Part shown: in pieces, positions 8,196 to 13,153 of the stretch
Position numbering within the stretch: position 1 is the stretch's first letter
Layout of the letters: each line of letters opens with the position of its first letter
DNA from: CAZRGV01 sp964599655
GTDB lineage: Bacteria > Planctomycetota > Planctomycetia > Isosphaerales > Isosphaeraceae
Assembly: GCA_964599655.1 (NCBI GenBank)
Contig: CAZRGV010000153.1
Span: forward strand, 1 to 13,153
Direction of reading: 5' to 3'
Length of the DNA: 13,153 nucleotides
Translations under genes and position numbers: made by a program
The notes under the pieces: generated by a model
What the model saw: the letters and a program-made list of their open reading frames with translations, nothing else
What the model was told of the DNA's origin: nothing
Database searches by the model: none

Positions 8196-8702
8196 TTACA
8201 CCGTCGAGAGGGCCAGTTCCGCCGGCTGGGCGTAGGTGGGCTCCTCGGAAATCGAGCGCACGAGGGCGATCTCGGTGCAGCTCGGGAACAGCGGGCAGCG
8301 GACGCACTCGTTCCAGATCTTGTGCGGCAGTTCCGACTTCTCAATCTGGTGGTAGCCGCACTTCTCGAAGAACCCGGGCACGTAGGTCAGGGTAAAGACC
8401 GTGGCGATCTCCAGGTCGCGGGCGGCCTTCCAGCAGGCCTCCACCAGCTCTCGCCCAATCCCGTGACCTTGCGCCGATTCCGAGACCGCCAGGCATTTCA
8501 GCTCGGCGAGGTCTTGCCAGAACACGTGCAAGGCGGCGCAGCCGACGACCGTCCCCTGGTCGTCAACGGCGACGATGAACTCGCGGATCGACTCGTAAAG
8601 TTCGCCGAGCGACCTGCGGATCATCAGCTTACGATCGGCGAACGTGCGAATCAGGTCATGGATGGCGGGCACGTCACCAACACGGGCAGGGCGAATGTTC
8701 AA
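8196..8702 (-). CDS. argA: Short ArgA-type GNAT acetyltransferase (N-acetylglutamate synthase-like)
   Basis: A 168-residue GNAT protein. The acetyl-CoA pyrophosphate-binding loop is AQGHGIG at 77-83, preceded by the strand LAELKCLAVS (66-74). The remaining pattern is that of the short N-acetylglutamate synthases (COG1246; Mycobacterium tuberculosis Rv2747 is the characterised type): RKLMIRRSLGELYE (24-37), VGCAALHVFWQDLAE (53-67), VFTLTYVPGFFEKCGY (102-117) and SELPHKIW (123-130), then a C-x2-C-x5-C cluster at Cys133, 136 and 142. The expected reaction is acetyl-CoA plus L-glutamate to N-acetylglutamate, the first step of arginine synthesis, but no other arg gene is nearby and related acetyltransferases differ in substrate. 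The start is TTG at 8702, where family similarity begins; no ATG or GTG lies close in frame. It is a single-gene unit with its own promoter-like site and terminator. The open frame runs far upstream, but that extension is the antisense of other sequence. Confidence 0.85.
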   Translation of the reverse strand: MNIRPARVGDVPAIHDLIRTFADRKLMIRRSLGELYESIREFIVAVDDQGTVVGCAALHVFWQDLAELKCLAVSESAQGHGIGRELVEACWKAARDLEIATVFTLTYVPGFFEKCGYHQIEKSELPHKIWNECVRCPLFPSCTEIALVRSISEEPTYAQPAELALSTV

Positions 8703-8805
8703 TCCAGGAACCCCCCAACCCCGGTTTCGAGCCGGGCGATCAACGCGACGCCCGACGCGCCGCCGCGCCGGACCATCCGGGCGGCCGCAACGGGCGGATT
8801 TCGTT

Positions 8806-8833
8806 ATTGTAGAGGCCCCCCCTCGCGAATCAA
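8806..8833 (-). promoter_or_regulatory. Candidate sigma70-type promoter of the ArgA-like gene
   Basis: On the minus strand TTGATT (8828-8833), a 16-base spacer and TACAAT (8806-8811, 5 of 6 consensus) lie in the gap between the phosphatase and the acetyltransferase. Initiation near 8799 gives a leader of roughly 97 bases before the TTG start. This is the best -10 match on the minus strand here. Confidence 0.5.
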
Positions 8834-8965
8834 GCGAACAAACCGGAAGTCGTTCGGCGGCCTCGGCTTCCCGAGGGAGCGCGGGCCAGGCGGGGTCGGG
8901 ATTTGGAACACGCCCCAACGGCCGGCGACGATTCGCGCGGAGCTCCGACGCGACGGACGGCCCGG

Positions 8966-9625
8966 TTAGCGCTTCGATGCGTGATCCTGGGTCTGGGTCT
9001 GGCTCCGGGCGAGGGCCTTGGCCCGCCGAGGCAAGACGCGTTCCTCGTAAAAGCGGGCCATGTGGCGATAGTCGGGCCCGTGGTCGACTTCCCGCAGGCC
9101 GAAGGTGCGCGCGATTTCGTCGGTGGCCTGCTGGAGCGTCCAGCCGCAGTACAAGGTGCGATAGGCCATCTGCACCATGGACGCGCGGTTGATGCCGTGG
9201 TGGCAGTGGAAGAACACGGGCTGGTTGCTTGAGTCGGCGAGGACGGCGGCGGCTTCCTCGAGCCGGTCGAAGAGCATTTCGCCGTCGCCCATGGTGCGGT
9301 CGTCGATGATGGGGACGTGGACCCAGCGGCAGCCGAGTTCCCTGGCAATCGCCTTTTCCTGGGCGACCAGGGGGTGATTGGGCGGATGCGCCAGGGCGAG
9401 GATGACCTTGATGTGGTTGTCGCGGACAATCCGCTTCATGGGCCAGGGTTTCTGCCAGGCCCCTCGGTAGATCCGCCCGGGCACGACCTCGGCAAACTGT
9501 TCGGCGAAGAGGTAGTCGTGACCGTGCCGCCAGAGCTGCTGGGCGGCGAGAACCAACAGGCCCACCACAAGCAAGCGTCGGGTCCAGATCCGACGACGGC
9601 TCGGACTCAAGGTCGGGCTGCTCAT
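8966..9625 (-). CDS. Membrane-anchored dual-specificity/tyrosine-type phosphatase
   Basis: A 219-residue protein. Residues 1-17 are basic, and one helix (about 18-30, LLVVGLLVLAAQQL) should anchor it in the membrane, most simply as a signal anchor. The phosphatase domain covers about 45-200: VPGRIYRGAWQKP opens it, VPIIDDRTMGDGE (104-116) supplies candidate general-acid aspartates, and HCHHGINRA at 140-148 is the Cys-x5-Arg P-loop with nucleophile Cys141 and Arg147. The usual Ser/Thr after the arginine is Ala148. The substrate may be a phosphoprotein, phosphoinositide or other phospholipid; the sequence does not decide. ATG at 9625 is chosen because GGAG lies five bases upstream and the protein begins in normal signal-anchor style; another ATG 20 codons upstream lacks this. 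It is divergent from the third GT39 gene and has its own promoter-like site. Confidence 0.88.
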   Translation of the reverse strand: MSSPTLSPSRRRIWTRRLLVVGLLVLAAQQLWRHGHDYLFAEQFAEVVPGRIYRGAWQKPWPMKRIVRDNHIKVILALAHPPNHPLVAQEKAIARELGCRWVHVPIIDDRTMGDGEMLFDRLEEAAAVLADSSNQPVFFHCHHGINRASMVQMAYRTLYCGWTLQQATDEIARTFGLREVDHGPDYRHMARFYEERVLPRRAKALARSQTQTQDHASKR

Positions 9626-9705
9626 GGATACTCCGGGAAAAGGCCAGCCGATCCCACCGCCGCTCCGTCGGAGGTGGAACGCCACGGATGTCGGAGGGGG
9701 GCCGG

Positions 9706-9734
9706 ATCGTAGCAGGGGGCCCAGGTCTCGACAA
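9706..9734 (-). promoter_or_regulatory. Candidate promoter of the phosphatase gene
   Basis: TTGTCG (9729-9734), an exact 17-base spacer and TACGAT (9706-9711) on the minus strand, 4 of 6 matches each. Initiation near 9699 leaves a leader of about 74 bases. Confidence 0.4.
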
Positions 9735-9839
9735 GATCGGTCGTGGGTGTGCCTCCGACTTCGACTCTTAACTTATGTTGTTGTCGGCCGAATGACGGGC
9801 GGATTCCAGGCCGGGAACGACCTCGAGGCGTGTTTGGGA

Positions 9840-9867
9840 TCGTCAAAACGCCGAGAATCGCTAGAAT
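9840..9867 (+). promoter_or_regulatory. Candidate promoter of the GT39-DAC unit
   Basis: TAGAAT (9862-9867), 5 of 6 to the -10 consensus, follows TCGTCA (9840-9845) by 16 bases. Initiation near 9874 gives a leader of about 40 bases before the ATG at 9914. The neighbourhood (9843-9890) is noticeably richer in A+T than the rest of the window. Confidence 0.45.
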
Positions 9868-9913
9868 TCACCAACGTTCACGCAATTTCCGCCCTGGCTT
9901 GGTGAGGTCAAGG

Positions 9914-11506
9914 ATGACATCACGAGGCGCCCTGTGGGTTCTGATCGTCGTCTCGACGGCGTTGCGACTGATCTGGGCCTCGAGCCTGGGTGTCGGCTAC
10001 GACGAGGCGTATCATTACCTGTTCTCGGTCCATCTGGACTGGAGCTACTTCGATCACCCGCCGATGGTGGCGGCGATCGAGTCGATCGGCCTGGCGCTGG
10101 GCGGTGGAACGGTTTCGCCGCTGACGCTCCGGCTCGGGTTCATCGGTCTGTTTGGCGGATCGACCTGGCTGATGGCCCGGCTGACGTCGCGGTTTTACGG
10201 GCCCTGGGCGGGCTTCATCGCGGCGCTGTTGCTGAACACGACCGCTTATTTCGGCGCGGCGGCCTCGGTGTTCGCGCTGCCCGACGGCCCGCTCTTGTTC
10301 TTCTGGCTGCTCACGCTCGACCGTCTCGCCGCGGCGCTGACGTCGCCCGATCGGCTCCGGCCCTGGATCGGGGTGGGCCTGGCCTGGGGCGGGGCGTTGC
10401 TCAGCAAGTACCACGCGATCTTGCTGCCGTTCGGGGCGTTTGGCTTCCTCGTTCTGGAGCCCTCGGCGCGGCCCTGGCTCCGACGCGCGGGCCCTTACCT
10501 GGCCCTGGCGATCGGGCTGGCGGTGTTTTCGCCGGTCCTTGGCTGGAATGCGGCGCACCACTGGGTCTCCTTCGGTTTCCAGGGTGGGCGCGCCGTGGAA
10601 GAGGGCCTCCGATTCCGCCCCGACGCCCTTCTGGGGGCCGTGCTCGGCCAGGCGGCCTACCTGCTGCCCTGGATCTGGGTCTTCCTGGTCGTCACGCTCG
10701 TCCGGAAAACCCGGGAACTGTTCCACGGAACGAGCGAGGCCGACCGCTTCCTGCTCTGCCAGGCGATTCCGCCGCTGGCGCTGTTCCTGTTGGTGGCCTG
10801 CTTCCGGCCGCTCTTGCCGCACTGGTCGCTGGTCGGCATGCTGCCGGTCTTCCCGATGCTGGCGGGCGACTGGGCCTCGCGGTGGGTCGCCGAAGGGCCT
10901 CGAATTCGTCGGCGGCTGGCGATCTTCACCGTCTTGCCGTTGATCCTGGCCACCCTGGTGGTCGTGCAAACCCGGACTGGCGTGCTCCAGAAAGGGGGCC
11001 AAGGGACGCTCGGCCTGCTGGAGGTCTCGCGCGACCCGACGCTCGACACCTACGGCTGGGACCAGGTGGCGGCCGAACTCCAACGCCGAGGTCTGCTCGA
11101 TCAACCAGGGACCTTTCTGTTCACCAGTCGTTGGTATCACAGCGGACAGCTCGCCTTCGCGCTTCAGGGACGAGAGCCGGTGCTCTGCTACAGCCCGAAG
11201 GGCTCGCACGGGTTCGCCCAGTGGAGCCGGCCCGAGCAGTGGGTCGGCCGCGACGGCATCCTGGTGGTCGTTAACCCGAGCACGGTCGAGCCCCAGGTTT
11301 ACGAACGCTGGTTTGAGCGGATCGAGCCGCTCGGCCGGTTCGACGTCCAACGCGCCGGGGCGGCCGTGCGACAGGTCTGGCTTTACCGTTGCGTGCGGCA
11401 GACGCGGCCGTTTCCGTTCGACGGCCAGGACGACGTGCCTCCGGACGAGATCCGACGGATCGCCGAGACGACAAATCCACCGCCACAAAAGGGCCGTCGG
11501 CGGTAG
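9914..11506 (+). CDS. GT39 family (ArnT/PMT_2-like) membrane glycosyltransferase
   Basis: A 530-residue GT-C enzyme with about 10 hydrophobic segments in the first 350 residues and a soluble C-terminal region. GVGYDEAYHY (27-36) carries the first-loop Asp30-Glu31 pair, and WSYFDHPPMVA (43-53) is the signature that usually follows in the ArnT/PMT_2 group. FALPDGPLLFFW (120-131) and LLSKYHAILLP (162-172) continue the canonical order. The enzyme should move a sugar from a polyprenyl-phosphate carrier to a lipid or protein on the outer face of the membrane; the acceptor is unknown. It belongs to a different subgroup from the two minus-strand glycosyltransferases, which lack the YFDHPP form. ATG at 9914 follows GAGG and AAGG purine runs and begins directly before the first helix; the longer open frame to 9743 adds sequence without coding character. 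The DAC gene follows on the same strand. Confidence 0.92.
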   Translation: MTSRGALWVLIVVSTALRLIWASSLGVGYDEAYHYLFSVHLDWSYFDHPPMVAAIESIGLALGGGTVSPLTLRLGFIGLFGGSTWLMARLTSRFYGPWAGFIAALLLNTTAYFGAAASVFALPDGPLLFFWLLTLDRLAAALTSPDRLRPWIGVGLAWGGALLSKYHAILLPFGAFGFLVLEPSARPWLRRAGPYLALAIGLAVFSPVLGWNAAHHWVSFGFQGGRAVEEGLRFRPDALLGAVLGQAAYLLPWIWVFLVVTLVRKTRELFHGTSEADRFLLCQAIPPLALFLLVACFRPLLPHWSLVGMLPVFPMLAGDWASRWVAEGPRIRRRLAIFTVLPLILATLVVVQTRTGVLQKGGQGTLGLLEVSRDPTLDTYGWDQVAAELQRRGLLDQPGTFLFTSRWYHSGQLAFALQGREPVLCYSPKGSHGFAQWSRPEQWVGRDGILVVVNPSTVEPQVYERWFERIEPLGRFDVQRAGAAVRQVWLYRCVRQTRPFPFDGQDDVPPDEIRRIAETTNPPPQKGRRR

Positions 11507-11579
11507 AATGAGGCTGTCGGTCGGAGAAGGACCCTCAGGGATTGGGCGCGTCCGCCATCGCGGAGCAGGAGCCGTGCGC

Positions 11580-12992
11580 ATGGACAACTCGGGAGGACCA
11601 ATTCTCATCGAGCGTGACCCAGGTCCGATGTCCAAGGTCGTGGGCTACTACCAGGTTCAGTTGCGACGGAGCCTGGAGCACTTCTTTCCCGACTCGATGC
11701 TCGAGCCGGCCGGCGACCGCAGCTTCATCCGGGTCGAGGGCTCGCCCAGCCGGGCCAACTACCAGATCGGCGAGGACCCGGCGGGCATCGGTGTCGAGAT
11801 CGAGTGGTTCCGCACCCGCTACCTGTTCCTGCCCGGCAGCCCGAGCCCGTTCCTGCCCTCGGAACGTCGGTTGATTGAGTCGACGGCGCGGGTGCTCGAC
11901 CGCCGCTTTCGCGCCCTGTTCGACCCCGAGTCGGCCCATCGCGAGGAAGTGCTCCAGTTCGCCGTCGAAGACCTGATCTTGACCGACTTCCTCGACACGC
12001 CCGATCCGGCGCGAGTCCCCACGGCCATCGAGGCGCTTCGGGTCGCCGCGCTGTCGTCGTACGAGAACCGCCGGGTCTCGTCCGGGGCCTTATTGCTGGG
12101 AACCGATGAGGACCCGTCGTTCCCCGGCCGGGTCAACCTGCCGGGCGCGCCTCGGTACAGCGCGCGGCTCTCGGCGATCAAGAGCTTTCACCGGATCTGC
12201 GACGGCCTGCGAACGGTCTACGTGGTCGACCGGGCCGGCGACCTCGCCTGGGCCGTCGATATCGGCCGATGGGCCGACCGGGTGCAAGGAGCGGTCACAC
12301 TGCCGGCCCCCTGCCCCAGGGCCTACGCCAGCCACGCCAAGGCCACCATCTCGGGCCAGCATGTCGTGCTGGTCCTGACCCCGTCGCAAGAGATCAAGGT
12401 CTTTGCCGAGGGGTCACAGATGTTCGCCTACAGCGACGCCCGATGGCGGCTGCTCGACCTGCCGACGAAGTTCGCCACCTGGTGCCGCGCCGTCGGCCGG
12501 ACCACCCCGCCCGACCTGGCCGCCCGCATCTTCCAGGCCGCCTTGAACCTCGGCGAGGACCGCCGAGGGGCGCTGTTCGTCCTGCTTCGCGACCCGGCCG
12601 AATCGCTGCCTGTGCTGGTCGCCCCCGGCGACCGCATCCTCGCCGAGGTCGTCGCCGACGACCCGGACGATCCCGACAACCTTTCGCCGAGGCTGGCCAA
12701 GCGGTCCCTCCACCACCTGGCGCGCGGCCAGCGCCTGGCCGATCTCGACGACGCCGTGCTCGAAGCCCTGGCCGGAATCGACGGCGCCGTCGTGACCGAC
12801 CGCTCGGGCCGCCTGCTCTCCTTCGGGGCGATCCTGCGCATCACCCCCGAGACCACGATGGCCCCCCGCGCCGTCGAAGGGGCCCGCACCACCGCCGCCC
12901 TAGGCGCCTCGCACTACGGCCCGGTGCTCAAGGTCAGCGAGGACGGACTTCTGACCATGTTCCTCAGCGGCCGTCGCGTCTGGGAACTCTGA
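11580..12992 (+). CDS. DAC (DisA_N) domain protein with a long unrecognised N-terminal region and altered RHR motif
   Basis: A 470-residue soluble protein. Residues about 310-470 match the diadenylate cyclase fold of DisA/CdaA: AARIFQAALNLGEDRRGALFVLL near 314-336, the DGA motif at 401-403 followed by VVTDRSGRLLSFGAIL, and GARTTAALGAS at 434-444 with KVSEDGLLTMF at 451-461. In characterised cyclases the second motif is GTRHRAA; here Arg436 remains but the following His-Arg are Thr437-Thr438, so ATP binding or catalysis may be changed or lost. Residues 1-300 contain no family I can name; such regions are commonly predicted to be sensors in bacterial DAC proteins. If active, it would make c-di-AMP from two ATP. 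ATG at 11580 has AGGAG eight bases upstream; an in-frame ATG at 11508, one base after the upstream stop, has poorer support. It is probably co-transcribed with the GT39 gene before it. Confidence 0.85.
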   Translation: MDNSGGPILIERDPGPMSKVVGYYQVQLRRSLEHFFPDSMLEPAGDRSFIRVEGSPSRANYQIGEDPAGIGVEIEWFRTRYLFLPGSPSPFLPSERRLIESTARVLDRRFRALFDPESAHREEVLQFAVEDLILTDFLDTPDPARVPTAIEALRVAALSSYENRRVSSGALLLGTDEDPSFPGRVNLPGAPRYSARLSAIKSFHRICDGLRTVYVVDRAGDLAWAVDIGRWADRVQGAVTLPAPCPRAYASHAKATISGQHVVLVLTPSQEIKVFAEGSQMFAYSDARWRLLDLPTKFATWCRAVGRTTPPDLAARIFQAALNLGEDRRGALFVLLRDPAESLPVLVAPGDRILAEVVADDPDDPDNLSPRLAKRSLHHLARGQRLADLDDAVLEALAGIDGAVVTDRSGRLLSFGAILRITPETTMAPRAVEGARTTAALGASHYGPVLKVSEDGLLTMFLSGRRVWEL

Positions 12993-13081
12993 TCAGGAAC
13001 GATTCTTGCCGAGCTAATTGAACAGAGAGGCATTTCTTTAGAAAGCCGAGTCGCCCCACCGCCAATTCAAATAATCGCCGG

Positions 13082-13153
13082 GTGCCACTGGTCGTCCGCG
13101 ACCAGTGGCCCGCGGCTCAGGCCAGAGCACTGGTCGGGGACGACCCGTGGCAC
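13082..13153. repeat. Inverted pair of palindromes (REPIN/MITE-like element), reaching the window edge
   Basis: The unit at 13082-13109 contains a perfect 11-bp stem (13084-13094 with 13099-13109) around the loop TCCG. The unit at 13128-13149 is a 9-bp stem with one mismatch around GGGA. The right unit, read in reverse complement from 13153, aligns with the left unit from 13082: both begin GTGCCAC and continue with GGTCGTCC...CGACCAGTG apart from single differences. About 16-18 bases separate the units. The whole resembles a miniature element with terminal inverted repeats. It is noncoding and lies about 90 bases after the DAC gene; it may extend past the edge. Confidence 0.7.

Noticed and set aside
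8703..9734. Long N-terminal extension of the acetyltransferase open frame (512 codons in all)
   Set aside because: The extension is Arg/Pro-rich, overlaps the phosphatase gene in another frame, and GNAT similarity begins only at the TTG at 8702.
9743..9913. 57-residue N-terminal extension of the third GT39 protein
   Set aside because: It lacks a ribosome binding site at its start, covers the promoter candidate at 9840-9867, and family similarity begins at the ATG at 9914.
9920..11635. 571-codon minus-strand open frame opposite the third GT39 gene
   Set aside because: Same signs of an antisense shadow: Gln/Arg/Glu-rich composition with no domain, opposite a gene with clear membrane helices and catalytic motifs.
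13029..13047. Hairpin with a bulge downstream of the DAC gene
   Set aside because: The stem is short (GGC/GCC plus TTTC/GAAA) and no U-tract follows, so it is not a credible intrinsic terminator.
1..13153. CRISPR array, transposase, toxin-antitoxin pair or defence island
   Set aside because: No regularly spaced repeats, transposase motifs or small paired genes were found; a lone Uma2 protein and a lone DAC-domain protein do not make a defence system.

Overview
The window is a GC-rich (roughly two-thirds G+C by eye), gene-dense bacterial chromosome segment. An expanded Uma2-type nuclease family, many GT-C glycosyltransferases, a diadenylate cyclase-like domain behind a long unrecognised N-terminal region, a short ArgA-type acetyltransferase and dispersed palindromic repeats together suggest a planctomycete, probably of the Isosphaeraceae type. 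That placement is inference from gene content and base composition; no marker gene is present. Two runs of 10 N (4411-4420 and 6061-6070) mark it as a draft scaffold.

Layout from left to right. A Uma2-family protein on the minus strand is cut off by the left edge (1-357). A class I/II aminotransferase follows on the minus strand (560-1684). Divergent from it is a two-gene plus-strand unit: a four-helix membrane protein (1879-2430), then a DHA1-type MFS transporter 30 bases later (2461-3714). This unit meets head-on a minus-strand pair of large GT39/PMT-type membrane glycosyltransferases (6130-7848, then 3721-6133). These two are paralogues joined by an ATGA overlap, and the second contains both N runs. 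Next come a minus-strand short ArgA-like GNAT acetyltransferase (8196-8702) with its own promoter-like site and a good intrinsic terminator, and a minus-strand membrane-anchored dual-specificity-type phosphatase (8966-9625). Divergent from the phosphatase is a plus-strand unit: a third, ArnT-like GT39 protein (9914-11506) followed by a DAC (DisA_N)-domain protein (11580-12992). The right edge holds an inverted pair of palindromes resembling a REPIN or tiny MITE (13082-13153).

How the parts may work together. The window is dominated by envelope and membrane functions: three lipid-linked-sugar glycosyltransferases, a membrane-anchored phosphatase, a transporter and a four-helix membrane protein. 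The DAC-domain protein behind the third glycosyltransferase is the most interesting gene. It keeps the DGA motif, but the RHR motif of known diadenylate cyclases reads Arg-Thr-Thr, so it may be an altered or inactive nucleotide-binding or cyclase module attached to about 300 residues of unrecognised, possibly sensory, sequence. I see no CRISPR array, tRNA, rRNA, transposase or obvious defence island.
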